A stretch of 64,000 bases of DNA, taken from assembly GCF_958301595.1 (NCBI RefSeq), contig NZ_CATQJU010000001.1, forward strand, positions 496,001 through 560,000. Direction: 5' to 3'. Both the position numbers and the translations under genes were made by a program. Under the pieces are notes generated by a model that saw only the letters and a program-made list of their open reading frames with translations, was not told the origin of the DNA and made no database searches. Below are positions 34,353-43,596 of this stretch, one piece after another. Position 1 is the stretch's first letter; each line of letters begins with the position of its first letter. Origin of the DNA: Porphyromonas vaginalis (GTDB lineage: Bacteria > Bacteroidota > Bacteroidia > Bacteroidales > Porphyromonadaceae).

Positions 34353-35492
34353 TTACTTGAGTAGGTGCGCTGCGATAACCATACGCTGTACCTCGCTGGT
34401 ACCCTCGTAGATCTCGGTAATCTTAGCATCACGCATCATGCGCTCTACTGGATACTCACGGGTGTAGCCGTAGCCACCGTGGAACTGTACAGCCTTTGTC
34501 GTCATATCCATAGCGGTCTCAGCGCAGAAGAGCTTAGCCTCGGCTGCCTCTAGGTTGTAAGAGAGACCATTGTCCTTGCACCACGCTGCACGACGTACGA
34601 GCAGGCTAGCGCAGTCGATACGAGCCTTGAGGTCTGCTAGCTGGAACTGTGTGTTTTGGAACTTGGCAATGCTGCGACCAAACTGCTTGCGCTCCTTGGT
34701 ATACTTGACAGTCTCGTCCATAGCACCACGAGCGATACCGAGTGCCTGAGCTGCGATACCGATACGTCCGCCATCGAGGGTGTGCATGGCTACCTTGAAG
34801 CCACCGCCCACCTTGCCTAGGAGACGATCCTTGGGGATGCGGCAGTTCTCCATAATCAGCTCGCACGTAGCAGAGCCACGGATACCGAGCTTGAGCTCAT
34901 GCTTACCGACAGAAAAGCCGGGGTCGTCCTTCTCAACGATAAAGGCAGAGATACCCTTGTTGCCCTTGCTCTTGTCCGTCATGGCAAAGATGATATAGAC
35001 GTGAGCGTACTCAGCATTGGTGATAAAGATCTTATTACCATTGAGTATATAGCACTCCTCCTCCTCGACAGCAAAGGTCTGCTGTGCAGAAGCGTCTGTA
35101 CCAGCATTGGGCTCCGTGAGACCAAAGGCACCGATCCACTCACCTGAAGCTAGCTTAGGGAGGTAGTGCTGCTTCTGCTCCTCTGTACCAAAGCTCATGA
35201 TAGGATCACAGCATAGTGATGTGTGAGCAGAGACGACAACGCCTGTGGTAGCACAGACACGGCTGAGCTCCTCGACAGCCATCGTGTAGATCTGTACGGT
35301 AGAGCCTGCGCCTCCGTACTCCTTGGGAATGGGGATACCCATGATGCCCAGCTTGCTCATCTTCTGAACAGTCTCAATGGGGAAGCGCTCCTGCTCATCG
35401 ATCTCTGCAGCGAGAGGCTTGACCTCTTTCTCTGCAAACTCTCTGATCATTTGCAAGAATAGCTCCTCTTGTGGGGTCTTACTAAAGTCCAT
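34353..35492 (-). CDS. bcd: Butyryl-CoA dehydrogenase (short-chain acyl-CoA dehydrogenase)
   Basis: Reduces crotonyl-CoA to butyryl-CoA in the fermentative direction, together with EtfAB. A 379-residue FAD enzyme with the acyl-CoA dehydrogenase blocks FGLTEPNAGTDASAQQT and GSATCELIMENCRIPKDRLLG, the FAD-site QFHGGYGYTREYPVERMMRDAKITEIYEGTSEVQRMVIA, and the catalytic-base glutamate in EIYEGTSE, the short-chain pattern. A long 5' neighbour gap (91 bases) carries a strong hairpin at 35539-35562. Confidence 0.95.
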   Translation of the reverse strand: MDFSKTPQEELFLQMIREFAEKEVKPLAAEIDEQERFPIETVQKMSKLGIMGIPIPKEYGGAGSTVQIYTMAVEELSRVCATTGVVVSAHTSLCCDPIMSFGTEEQKQHYLPKLASGEWIGAFGLTEPNAGTDASAQQTFAVEEEECYILNGNKIFITNAEYAHVYIIFAMTDKSKGNKGISAFIVEKDDPGFSVGKHELKLGIRGSATCELIMENCRIPKDRLLGKVGGGFKVAMHTLDGGRIGIAAQALGIARGAMDETVKYTKERKQFGRSIAKFQNTQFQLADLKARIDCASLLVRRAAWCKDNGLSYNLEAAEAKLFCAETAMDMTTKAVQFHGGYGYTREYPVERMMRDAKITEIYEGTSEVQRMVIAAHLLK

Positions 35493-35538
35493 AGTTTGAA
35501 ATATGATTGTCTATAATAGTGTGTTGTTGCTTGATAAG

Positions 35539-35562
35539 GCCTGCCGCCCGAAGACGGCAGGC
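35539..35562 (-). other. Intercistronic hairpin between atoA and bcd
   Basis: Perfect 8-bp GC stem GCCTGCCG / CGGCAGGC with an 8-base loop. No T-run follows in the direction of transcription, so termination is doubtful. Confidence 0.5.
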
Positions 35563-35583
35563 TCTAAGGGTAGTGTCGTAAGA

Positions 35584-36252
35584 CTACTGACGCATGGGCT
35601 TGACATCGTCCACGTAGTGTAGCGTAGCCTCGGTGGCTGCCTCTATCTCCTCACGTGTGACGCCGTCACGGATCTCTGTGACGTAGAGTCCCTGACCCTT
35701 GCGTACCTCGATGACGCATAGCTCGGTGATGATGAGGTCTACCTGACCAGCTGCTGTGAGTGGTAGGGTACACTTCTTGAGGATCTTAGCCTTGCCCTTT
35801 GCAGTGTGGGTCATAGCAAGGATCACCTTGCGTGTACCTACGAGCAGATCCATAGCACCACCCATACCGGGGGCGAGCTTGCCAGGGATAATCCAGTTAG
35901 CTAGGTCACCAGCCTCATCGACCTGTAGTGCGCCGAGGATGCTGACATCTACGTGACCTCCACGGATGATACCGAAGGAGGTAGCACTGTCGAAGGTGGC
36001 AGCCTCTGGTACAGCGGTGATAGCACCACCACCAGCATTGATCCAAAGGGGATCCTCCTGGCCTGGAGCAGGAGCACCACCCATACCGATCATACCATTC
36101 TCAGACTGTAGCATCACATGCACATCTGGCTTGAGATAGTTGGGTACCATCGTGGGTAGACCGATGCCGAGGTTGACGACATCGCCATCCTTTAGTTCTA
36201 GGGCTACGCGCTTGGCGATAACCTCTCTGACTTGATTCTTGTCTAGTTCCAT
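35584..36252 (-). CDS. atoA: Butyrate/acetoacetate CoA-transferase beta subunit
   Basis: A 222-residue CoA-transferase subunit B. VVNLGIGLPTMVPNYL is followed by LQSENGMIGMG, where the Glu is the residue that forms the CoA thioester, then GGAITAVPEAATFDSATSFGIIRGGHVDVSILGALQVDEAGDLANW and PGMGGAMDLLVGTRKVI. It works with the alpha subunit, whose gene (44959-45603) lies nine genes away at the operon front, an unusual separation since the two genes are normally adjacent. The pair probably exchanges CoA between butyryl-CoA and acetoacetate from the Kce reaction. Confidence 0.9.
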   Translation of the reverse strand: MELDKNQVREVIAKRVALELKDGDVVNLGIGLPTMVPNYLKPDVHVMLQSENGMIGMGGAPAPGQEDPLWINAGGGAITAVPEAATFDSATSFGIIRGGHVDVSILGALQVDEAGDLANWIIPGKLAPGMGGAMDLLVGTRKVILAMTHTAKGKAKILKKCTLPLTAAGQVDLIITELCVIEVRKGQGLYVTEIRDGVTREEIEAATEATLHYVDDVKPMRQ

Positions 36253-36308
36253 ATCGTATTATACCTTGATTTATATTACTTCTTACTTTGCGGAGCCAAG
36301 TGGGTATA

Positions 36309-37106
36309 TTACTTACCCGCAGCCTCTTTACGACGCACGATCTCCTGACAGATAAACGACGCTACATCGTCGGCAAAGGTATTAGCTCCAAAGCCAGCGT
36401 CAAAGCCTAGCTCCTTAGCCAGCTCGTGCGAAATACGTGGACCGCCACAGATGACGATCATCTTGTCGCGTAGCCCCTCGGCCTCGATGAGCTCGATGAA
36501 CTCGGTCATGTTCTTGATGTGTACATCCTTTTGCGTGACCGTCTGGGAGATGAGCAGGGCATCGGCATTCATCTCGATACCCTTGGCGATGAGCTCCTCG
36601 TTGGGCACCTGACTACCGAGGTTGTAAGCGTCTATCATGTCGTAGCGCTCCAGGCCGTAGTGACCTGCGAAGCCCTTCATATTCATGATCGCATCGATAC
36701 CTACCGTGTGCGCATCGGTTCCCGTGCTAGCTCCTAGTACCACCAGCTTGCGCCCGATGTGGGTGCGGATGTACTCGTCGGTCTCCTCCATGCTCCAGGT
36801 GGTCGACTCGACCTTGGGCACGTAAATATTGGAGTAGTCAACCGTATGGGTGCAACTACCATAACAATTGAAGAAGGTAAAGCCCTTGGTCAGCTCCTCT
36901 GAGAAGACAACCATCGGGTTTTGTAGTCCCATCTCCTTGAGTAGGAGCTTAGCAGCCTCTTCGGCTTCAGCTCCTTTAGGTACAGGCAGCGTGAAGCTCA
37001 GCTGTACCTTACCATCGTTCATGGTGTCGCCGTAAGGCTTTACTTGCGAAAGGTCGAGGGTACGGTCAAAGTCCTTCGACTCCATTGAATATAGTCCTCC
37101 ACTCAT
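36309..37106 (-). CDS. kamE: Lysine 5,6-aminomutase beta subunit
   Basis: A 265-residue B12-binding subunit. The base-off cobalamin motif is GTDAHTVGIDAIMN (DxHxxG), followed at once by NMKGFAGHYGLERYD, where the Lys forms the internal aldimine with pyridoxal phosphate as in characterised 5,6-aminomutases. The C-terminal Rossmann domain has DALLISQTVTQKDVHIKNM and KMIVICGGPRISHELAKELGFDAGFG. Its start overlaps the kamD stop (ATGA), so the subunits are coupled. The enzyme moves the epsilon-amino group of beta-lysine to carbon 5. Confidence 0.96.
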   Translation of the reverse strand: MSGGLYSMESKDFDRTLDLSQVKPYGDTMNDGKVQLSFTLPVPKGAEAEEAAKLLLKEMGLQNPMVVFSEELTKGFTFFNCYGSCTHTVDYSNIYVPKVESTTWSMEETDEYIRTHIGRKLVVLGASTGTDAHTVGIDAIMNMKGFAGHYGLERYDMIDAYNLGSQVPNEELIAKGIEMNADALLISQTVTQKDVHIKNMTEFIELIEAEGLRDKMIVICGGPRISHELAKELGFDAGFGANTFADDVASFICQEIVRRKEAAGK

Positions 37107-38674
37107 AGCTTGCCTTGTATCTTACGGTTCTTCATTAGTTCTAGTGTCGGGTTGTAGTAGCGCTCGCTCTTTGGCTTGACGCCGTCCAACCCACGTCCTC
37201 CATCGAGAGGTCGCTTGATATCTGCAAAGATACCCTTAGAGAGCGCGGTAAAGAGTCCCTCGCCCTTGATCTCCTCGAGGAGGTCTAGCGTCTTGTCTAG
37301 CACCTCACGAGCACGACTCTGGATGATACCACCCTCCTTAAACTCAACCTCGTCACCGATGGAGCGCATATTGTTGAAGATGTAGCGCGCATTCTCGATC
37401 GAGAGGAAGCGGTCACTCATGAAAGGCGTATGGATAGCCTCTGTCGGCATACCGAGGAGCTGTAGTCCCTGATGTGTCCAGATACCTATTATGTTAAAGA
37501 GTGCATCCTGTATGTGACCACGGAAGATGTTTCCGGTCATAAACTTCGTAGGAGGCATATACTTGAGTGGAGCCTTGGGGAAGATCTCACGCGTCATCTG
37601 AGCCTGCGCCAGCTCGAAGAGGAAGCCGTTTTCGGTCATCGGATCCATCTCGAAGGCGTGTCCTAGACCCATCTGCTCCTCAGGGAGGGCTGCTCGTAGA
37701 GCAAACTGCTCATTGATAAAGTCAGACGCTAGCACTGTGTGCGCCTGCTCGATAGCGTCAGCCGTCGTGAGGTAGTTGTCCTCACCCGTATTGATGATGA
37801 CGCCGGCAAAGCCATTGATCACACGACTCGTGTACTGGTCGATGATCGTACGCTGCATATTGATATCGCGGAAGAGGATACCGTAGAGGGCATCATTGAG
37901 CATGACGTCTAGTCCCTCGAAAGCACCCATGATAGCGATCTCTGGCATACAGAGACCCGAACAGTAGTTACAGAGACGTACGTACTTGCCACGCTCCTCG
38001 CCTACCTCGTCAAGCGCCTTGCGCATGATGCGGAAGTTCTCCTGTGTAGCATAGGTACCACCGAAGCCCTCGGTCGTAGCACCAAAAGGTACATAGTCGA
38101 TCAAGCTCTGTCCCGTAGTACGGATCACAGCGATAATGTCAGCACCCTGTCGTGCTGCAGCCTGTGCCTGGATCACGTCCTCGTAGATATTACCCGTAGC
38201 GACGATCACATAGAGGTAAGGCTTAGGGCCCTCACCGATCGTCTTGAGGTAGTTCTCACGGCGCTCTCTATGCTCGACGATGCGCTGCATACCCTTGAGG
38301 ATGTAAGGCTCTAGCACATCGGCTATCTCCTCAGGCTTGCGTGCCGGATAGTGCGTTAAGTTGATCTCGCCACGAGCTACACCCTCAGCGATCTGCTGTG
38401 GATCCATGCCCGTAGCCAGCATTGCGTTGGCAAGGTAAAAGAAAACTCCGTCTGAGAGAGCCTCCTGCTCCTTGAGATGTGTCACGACGACGTTGGGCAG
38501 AGGCACATCATGCTCGTCTACTCCGTCAATCCCGACGAAGCGACAGAGCGTGCGCTCGACCGTAACAGTCGTATAGCGGTCAACAAAGCTCTGCACCTCC
38601 TCGGCGATAGTGCCGGCGGCGCTGCGTGCTTTGTCCACTTTGGCAAAGTCTATACCTACTTTACTTGTCTTCAT
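37103..38674 (-). CDS. kamD: Lysine 5,6-aminomutase alpha subunit
   Basis: A 523-residue alpha subunit with the TIM-barrel domain that holds substrate and PLP. Recognisable stretches are the opening KVGIDFAKVDKARSAAGTIA, NLTHYPARKPEEIADVLEPYILKGMQRIVEHRERRENYLKTIGEGPKPYLYVIVATGNIYEDV, RQGADIIAVIRTTGQSLIDYVPFGATTEGFGGTYATQENFRIMRKALDEVG and NYCSGLCMPEIAIMGAFEGLDVMLNDALYGILFRDINMQRT. It overlaps kamB by 14 bases. Works with KamE and needs adenosylcobalamin, so a B12 source is required; none of the B12 genes is in the window. Confidence 0.96.
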   Translation of the reverse strand: MKTSKVGIDFAKVDKARSAAGTIAEEVQSFVDRYTTVTVERTLCRFVGIDGVDEHDVPLPNVVVTHLKEQEALSDGVFFYLANAMLATGMDPQQIAEGVARGEINLTHYPARKPEEIADVLEPYILKGMQRIVEHRERRENYLKTIGEGPKPYLYVIVATGNIYEDVIQAQAAARQGADIIAVIRTTGQSLIDYVPFGATTEGFGGTYATQENFRIMRKALDEVGEERGKYVRLCNYCSGLCMPEIAIMGAFEGLDVMLNDALYGILFRDINMQRTIIDQYTSRVINGFAGVIINTGEDNYLTTADAIEQAHTVLASDFINEQFALRAALPEEQMGLGHAFEMDPMTENGFLFELAQAQMTREIFPKAPLKYMPPTKFMTGNIFRGHIQDALFNIIGIWTHQGLQLLGMPTEAIHTPFMSDRFLSIENARYIFNNMRSIGDEVEFKEGGIIQSRAREVLDKTLDLLEEIKGEGLFTALSKGIFADIKRPLDGGRGLDGVKPKSERYYNPTLELMKNRKIQGKL

Positions 38675-40064
38675 TCTTTGTTGCTAAGTTCTTTTCGCAT
38701 AAATCTAATAGCTCCCTATCCATGCCTAGTATCTCTGCTATGCGCAGAGCCTCGTGAGGCGCATCGGTCTGGGTATCCTCTATGAGAGAGTAGTCGATAC
38801 AACGATTGAGCTGGTTGATCTCGAGTGGCTTGCGTAGACGCTCCTCCACGAAGCCGCGTACTCTCCATCTGTGGCATCGCCCCAAGATGCCACTGTAATG
38901 TGTTGTGATGATAGCTCGCACAGCATATTGAGCGAAGAGCTGTACGAGGGCACTCACCAGTGCGTGTCCCTCCTCTGGATTGGTCGTGCGGGCTGGCTCG
39001 TCAATGAGTGCTAAGACCTGCTTACCCCCCTTGACCGACTCGATGATTCGGTTGAGGCGTAGCATCTCGGCACCATAGGAAGAGAGCCCCGACTTGATGT
39101 CTTGATCATCTCCGATGGAGAAGATCACCTCATCGACTGGCACCAGCTGAGCCTCTTGTGCCGTCACATAGCAGCCAAACTGCATGAGGCACTGCGCCAA
39201 TCCTATCGAAGCAAGCAAGACGCTCTTACCTGCCATGTTAGCTCCTGTGATGAGCGTAGGCTGATCTGTATAGGAGATCGTCACTGGCTGGAACTTGTCC
39301 TGTCGCTCAGCTAGGTGATGAGCTACCTCTGGGTGTATCAGATCTGTCAGCGTGCTCTCGCCAGAGCGTATAGGCTTAGGACGGCAGCAGCTATGTGCCA
39401 AAGCCCACTGAGCAATGGCGTGAAGCTTGTCTATCTGTGCCAAAGCCTCTAGAGCCTCCTCTATCTGGTCAGCGTAAGGGTGTAGCGCCTCTGTGAGCCG
39501 CTTCCGTACGCGATCCTCTTCGATAGCACATTGGACCGCTAGCTCGTCTCGCTCGGTCTCTTCGGAGGTGCGCTCCATCTGCTTGCGTAGAGAGCGCAAC
39601 ACTGCACTATAGCTGTCGCTAATGTAGAAGCTCGGTAGTCGCTCCCCATCGATATCTAGTATATCCACGACCTCAGTGAGTGTGTGGCACTGTAAGATCT
39701 CTAGATGATACTGCTCGGCGAGGCGACGCACCTTCTCCTCGATGAGCGCGAGTCGCTTGATCTCAAAGAGGTCGATATCGCTACAGATGACCTGAGGCTG
39801 TCTGATCGTCTCGATAGAGCCCGAGACATTCATCAGTTCGCAGAGATGTATCGCCACCTCTTGCATGCCTTTTTGTTGCTCACGATCAGAGAGGTAGTCT
39901 ATGTAGCGAGCCACCTCATCCAGTCGCTGCTCGATAGTCTCCACCTCGCTACTCCAGGGCGTAGCCAGCATAGCCATACGTCCTGGAGAAGAGTTGAAGT
40001 GCATCTCCTCCACGACATAGCGCAGTCCGCTTATTTGGTCTATACAACTACGTAGGTCTTTCAT
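38661..40064 (-). CDS. kamB: MutS-like ATPase of the lysine operon (KamB)
   Basis: A 467-residue protein holding only the lever/clamp-like helical region and the MutS-type ABC ATPase domain. Walker A is TLITGANMAGKSVLL (near residue 275), the MutS block YVTAQEAQLVPVDEVIFSIGDDQDIKSGLSSYGAEMLRL follows, then Walker B LALIDEPARTTNPEEGHAL and the H-loop IITTHYSG. The N-terminal mismatch-recognition domain of true MutS is absent. Genes like this recur between kamA and kamD in lysine fermenters, so mismatch repair is improbable. A role in reactivating or loading the B12/PLP aminomutase is an inference from context. Confidence 0.85.
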   Translation of the reverse strand: MKDLRSCIDQISGLRYVVEEMHFNSSPGRMAMLATPWSSEVETIEQRLDEVARYIDYLSDREQQKGMQEVAIHLCELMNVSGSIETIRQPQVICSDIDLFEIKRLALIEEKVRRLAEQYHLEILQCHTLTEVVDILDIDGERLPSFYISDSYSAVLRSLRKQMERTSEETERDELAVQCAIEEDRVRKRLTEALHPYADQIEEALEALAQIDKLHAIAQWALAHSCCRPKPIRSGESTLTDLIHPEVAHHLAERQDKFQPVTISYTDQPTLITGANMAGKSVLLASIGLAQCLMQFGCYVTAQEAQLVPVDEVIFSIGDDQDIKSGLSSYGAEMLRLNRIIESVKGGKQVLALIDEPARTTNPEEGHALVSALVQLFAQYAVRAIITTHYSGILGRCHRWRVRGFVEERLRKPLEINQLNRCIDYSLIEDTQTDAPHEALRIAEILGMDRELLDLCEKNLATKNEDK

Positions 40065-41077
40065 AGCCTTCTAACATCATATACAGGGACCTCAAGAGCC
40101 TCGGATAGACGCCCACACATGCGCTCACTGTCTAGCCGATAGCCTGACGGGGCTAGCGGGTTGAAGGTGACCGCCATGAGCTTACTACTATATAGAGTCT
40201 TTATCTCCCTGCCAGTAGCTAGATAACTCTGCACAGCTTGTCCCGATGCAAAGATACGAGTAAAGTCTTTGACCACAAGCTGTCGATGCCGCTTGATGAG
40301 CCGTAACTGACTCAGCAGCTTGTCGCTGACCACGCCTGGTACGTAGAGCATATCGCCCTCGGCTAGCCAAGTCGTGTCACGCCACATGTCGGGGGTAAGT
40401 GCCGAGGCAAAGCCTGGGTCTACGATAGCCCCCTCAGTTGTTATGAGACGAACCCCCTTGTCCACCTCTGCGAGCTGCTCCGCGAGCTTTCTGTCGGTCA
40501 GCTGGGGCAGACGTATCAGGCGCATCAACTCACGCATGCGCTTGATCAACTGCTCGGGCTGAGCCGAGTAAGCACTGCCCGTGGCAAGTACCATACCCTC
40601 AGCTACCGAGGGAGATGCTAGTGAGAGACGTGATAGCGCGCCGTCGATGAGTGTCAGATCAACGCCCTCCTGATTCATCCGGGCGACTACACGACGCAGC
40701 CCTCCCGTCGAGGGGGGACCCGCTATGAGCGTCTTGCCGATGCCCCGTGCTCGGGCATAGATAAGCCGCCCGATCGAAGAGGAGTAGATGCGATCAATGT
40801 CAAATATCTCGGCTGGTAGGAGCTTCTTGCGAAAGAAGTTTTCAGCCGTCACAAAGCGCATCCCGTTGTGCAGGGTTATCTCAGGCTTGTCCGTCTGTGT
40901 GACCTGATCACGTAGCTCTCCATCGATGCCTATCGACGTCAGCGCGAGCTGCAGCTCAGGGTGACGCTCTCGTAGCGCACCGAGTATGTAGTTAAGACTT
41001 TCCGTCTTACCCACATTCTTGGCAGTCCCTACGATAGCGAGACTCTTGAGTTGAGCTATGTTTGCGATGAATGGCAT
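40061..41077 (-). CDS. kamC: P-loop NTPase of the lysine operon (KamC)
   Basis: A 338-residue protein with a Walker A-like loop near the N-terminus, SLAIVGTAKNVGKTESLNYIL, preceded by a hydrophobic strand. Downstream segments are GKTLIAGPPSTGGLRRVVARMNQEGVDLTLIDGALSRLSLASPSVAEGMVLATGSAYS and VRLITTEGAIVDPGFASALTPDM. The pattern resembles dethiobiotin-synthetase-like or GTPase-like P-loop proteins, but no family name is certain. It overlaps kamB by 4 bases. Its constant pairing with KamB in these operons suggests a joint accessory function for the aminomutases. Confidence 0.8.
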   Translation of the reverse strand: MPFIANIAQLKSLAIVGTAKNVGKTESLNYILGALRERHPELQLALTSIGIDGELRDQVTQTDKPEITLHNGMRFVTAENFFRKKLLPAEIFDIDRIYSSSIGRLIYARARGIGKTLIAGPPSTGGLRRVVARMNQEGVDLTLIDGALSRLSLASPSVAEGMVLATGSAYSAQPEQLIKRMRELMRLIRLPQLTDRKLAEQLAEVDKGVRLITTEGAIVDPGFASALTPDMWRDTTWLAEGDMLYVPGVVSDKLLSQLRLIKRHRQLVVKDFTRIFASGQAVQSYLATGREIKTLYSSKLMAVTFNPLAPSGYRLDSERMCGRLSEALEVPVYDVRRL

Positions 41078-41130
41078 CAGTCGATAGTTTGATCTAATAG
41101 GAGAGCTACGTAATCAAAGGCGTGAGATGC

Positions 41131-42396
41131 TTATCCCTTGTGAGCTTCGCGCCACTTACGGCTACGCTCCTTGCGGTCTAGATGCTCAGGAGCCATAGCT
41201 AGGCGATCACCCGTGAGTAGTCCGTAGACACCCTCGTGGCGTGCCTTCTTACAGTCAGGGCACTGACAGGGCTCCTCCTTGTAGTCGCTAGGCTCTGTGT
41301 AGGTCGTGATGACGCCCTCATAGTTGCGTAGCACCACACGGTGAGGCGACTGAGAGATCACATAGTTTGGCATGACAGGCGTCTTGCCTCCACCACCTGG
41401 AGCATCTACGACGAAGGTAGGTACAGCATAGCCCGACGTATGTCCGCGTAGAGCCTCGATGATCTCGATACCCTTGGAGACAGGCGTGCGGAAGTGTGAG
41501 ATACCCTGCGAGAGATCACATACATATATATAGTATGGACGTACGCGCATCTTGACCAACTCATGGACGAGGTGCTTCATGATCGAGGGGCAGTCGTTGA
41601 TGCCACGTAGTAGCACCGACTGGTTCCCTAGAGGTATACCTGCATTAGCCATGCGCTCGCAAGCCTCACGGCTCTCGCGAGTCACCTCGTTGGGGTGGTT
41701 AAAGTGCGTATTGAGCCAGATTGGATGATACTTGCTCAGCATCTGTACTAGCTCAGGTGTGATACGCTGTGGGCATACGACGGGTGTACGTGATCCGATA
41801 CGGATGATCTCTACATGAGGGATAGCGCGTAGACGCTGTATGATGTACTCCAGCATCTTGTCGCTGACCATGAGTGCGTCACCACCAGAGAGGAGTACGT
41901 CGCGTACCTCAGGTGTCTGCTCGATATACTCGATACACTTCTCGATGCGCTCCTTAGGCGAGGCTGCATCCTTCTGTCCTGCGAAGCGACGACGCGTGCA
42001 GTGACGACAGTACATAGAGCACATATCGGTTATCAGGAAGAGGACACGATCAGGATAGCGGTGTGTTAGTCCTGGCACGGGTGAGTCCTCATCCTCGCTC
42101 AGAGGGTCTAGCTGATCCTCAGGGCTTACATGTAGCTCATTGATCGTAGGGATCGACTGCTTACGTACAGGATCGTTAGGGTCATTGGGGTCGATCAAGC
42201 TCAGGTAGTAAGGCGTGATAGCCATACGGATCGTCTTGAGCGACTCACGTACACCCTCCTCCTCTTCGGGTGTTAGCTTGATATACTTCTTAAGCTGGTC
42301 AAGTGTCTCGATGCGGTTACGCACCTGCCAGTGCCAATCATTCCAATCAGCGTCAGAGACTTCAGGAAAGAATTCCTTTCTTCTGCTTTCGTTCAT
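41131..42396 (-). CDS. kamA: Lysine 2,3-aminomutase
   Basis: First step of the pathway: L-lysine to L-beta-lysine with a radical SAM cluster and PLP. A 421-residue protein, usual length. The cluster motif is [23 protein letters not shown] (CxxxCxxC, near residue 135). [32 protein letters not shown] and [16 protein letters not shown] follow, then the zinc-site tail [23 protein letters not shown]. The gap behind kdd contains a 15-bp hairpin. Confidence 0.97.
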   Translation of the reverse strand: MNESRRKEFFPEVSDADWNDWHWQVRNRIETLDQLKKYIKLTPEEEEGVRESLKTIRMAITPYYLSLIDPNDPNDPVRKQSIPTINELHVSPEDQLDPLSEDEDSPVPGLTHRYPDRVLFLITDMCSMYCRHCTRRRFAGQKDAASPKERIEKCIEYIEQTPEVRDVLLSGGDALMVSDKMLEYIIQRLRAIPHVEIIRIGSRTPVVCPQRITPELVQMLSKYHPIWLNTHFNHPNEVTRESREACERMANAGIPLGNQSVLLRGINDCPSIMKHLVHELVKMRVRPYYIYVCDLSQGISHFRTPVSKGIEIIEALRGHTSGYAVPTFVVDAPGGGGKTPVMPNYVISQSPHRVVLRNYEGVITTYTEPSDYKEEPCQCPDCKKARHEGVYGLLTGDRLAMAPEHLDRKERSRKWREAHKG

Positions 42397-42440
42397 TGTG
42401 TGTGTGATTGATAGGGGATTGAATTTCGACTTGTAAAGAG

Positions 42441-42479
42441 TAAGAGATTAGAGCGTCTTGGATGCGCTCTAATCTCTTA
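42441..42479 (-). terminator. 15-bp hairpin between kdd and kamA, partial terminator or processing site
   Basis: Arms TAAGAGATTAGAGCG and CGCTCTAATCTCTTA pair perfectly with a 9-base loop. Only CTCTTTAC follows on the transcribed side, so it may terminate partially or protect the 3' end of the upstream message. Confidence 0.6.
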
Positions 42480-42488
42480 TCCATTCAC

Positions 42489-43532
42489 TTAAGCGTATAG
42501 CTCAGTGAAGATCTTGCGTAGAGCCTCACACTCACGGAGCTCCTGCAGTGTGATCTCGGCGTGACCCTTGGTGTAACCGTTACCTACGATCATCGTCACA
42601 TCCTTACCGACACCCTCAGCACCGAGAGCAGCCTTGGTAAAGCTCGTAGCCATAGAGAAGAAGTAGACGACACCATCATCCTTCGTGCAGAGGATGCTGG
42701 TCATCTCTGTATCGGTGATGTTGACATTATTGATTGTGACATCACACATCTTGCCGTCTGTGAGCTTCTCGATCTCCTCCATGACAGGTACAGGCTGTGT
42801 TGCATTGGCTGAGAAGACGTAGTCGCAGAAGCCGAGAGCCTTCAGACGATCCGTACTACGCTGTGAGTGGCATAGTCCGATTACCTTACCCGTGACACCA
42901 GCACGCTTCTTAGCCTCGTAGCAGCAGAGCATACCGCTCTTACCACCAGCCCCGATGATCAGCACAGTGTCGCCAGGCTTGACGAGCTTAGCCACCTGAG
43001 CAGGAGCACCAGCCACGTCTAGAGCTGAGAGTGCGAGATTCTCGGGCAGATCTTCGGGGATCTTAGCATAGATACCGCTCTCGAAGAGGATAGCCTTACC
43101 ATCGATGTCGACCTGGTCGATGTCGGGACGGATATCCTTGATCTTGTCGATGCGTAGAGGAGTCAGAGAGAGAGATACGAGGGTAGCGATCTTGTCGCCC
43201 TCCTTGAGGTCTATCTTACCCTTGAGGGCATCACCTATCTTCTCGACAGTACCGAGTAGCATACCACCAGAGCCTGTGACTGGATTGCGGTGCTTACCTT
43301 GCTTCTCGACGATGCCCATCATGATCTCGGCGATCTTTGCCTTGTCGCCACCAGCCTGCTCCTCGATCTGCGTGAAGCTAGCTGAGTCGATGTTTAGCGT
43401 CTGTACATCGATGAGGATCTCGTTGTCGTAGATCTCATCCATGTTGTTGTCGATCTTGTCTGCGGGCTGTGGTAGTACGCCCTTAGGGGAGATGACACGG
43501 TGCGTGCCATACTTGTTTCCTTTCTTCTGCAT
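42489..43532 (-). CDS. kdd: L-erythro-3,5-diaminohexanoate dehydrogenase
   Basis: Oxidises 3,5-diaminohexanoate to 5-amino-3-oxohexanoate with NAD. A 347-residue protein opening GNKYGTHRVISPKGVLPQPADKIDN, as in other Kdd proteins. The nucleotide-binding domain has DTVLIIGAGGKSGMLCCYEAKKRAG (near residue 195) and VIGLCHSQRSTDRLKALGFCDYVFSANATQP. The zinc-alcohol-dehydrogenase-like fold is recognisable but the zinc ligands are not evident. The operon position between kce and kamA matches known lysine clusters. Confidence 0.92.
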   Translation of the reverse strand: MQKKGNKYGTHRVISPKGVLPQPADKIDNNMDEIYDNEILIDVQTLNIDSASFTQIEEQAGGDKAKIAEIMMGIVEKQGKHRNPVTGSGGMLLGTVEKIGDALKGKIDLKEGDKIATLVSLSLTPLRIDKIKDIRPDIDQVDIDGKAILFESGIYAKIPEDLPENLALSALDVAGAPAQVAKLVKPGDTVLIIGAGGKSGMLCCYEAKKRAGVTGKVIGLCHSQRSTDRLKALGFCDYVFSANATQPVPVMEEIEKLTDGKMCDVTINNVNITDTEMTSILCTKDDGVVYFFSMATSFTKAALGAEGVGKDVTMIVGNGYTKGHAEITLQELRECEALRKIFTELYA

Positions 43533-43596
43533 ATAAAAGTTGATATGATTGATTGTGTGATTGTATTAGTAAATAGGGGGAAGAATCAATATCCTT

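Noticed and set aside
38661-40064. KamB as a second mismatch-repair MutS
   Set aside because: It lacks the mismatch-recognition domain with the FYE motif and is locked into the lysine operon; a true MutS is at 61726.
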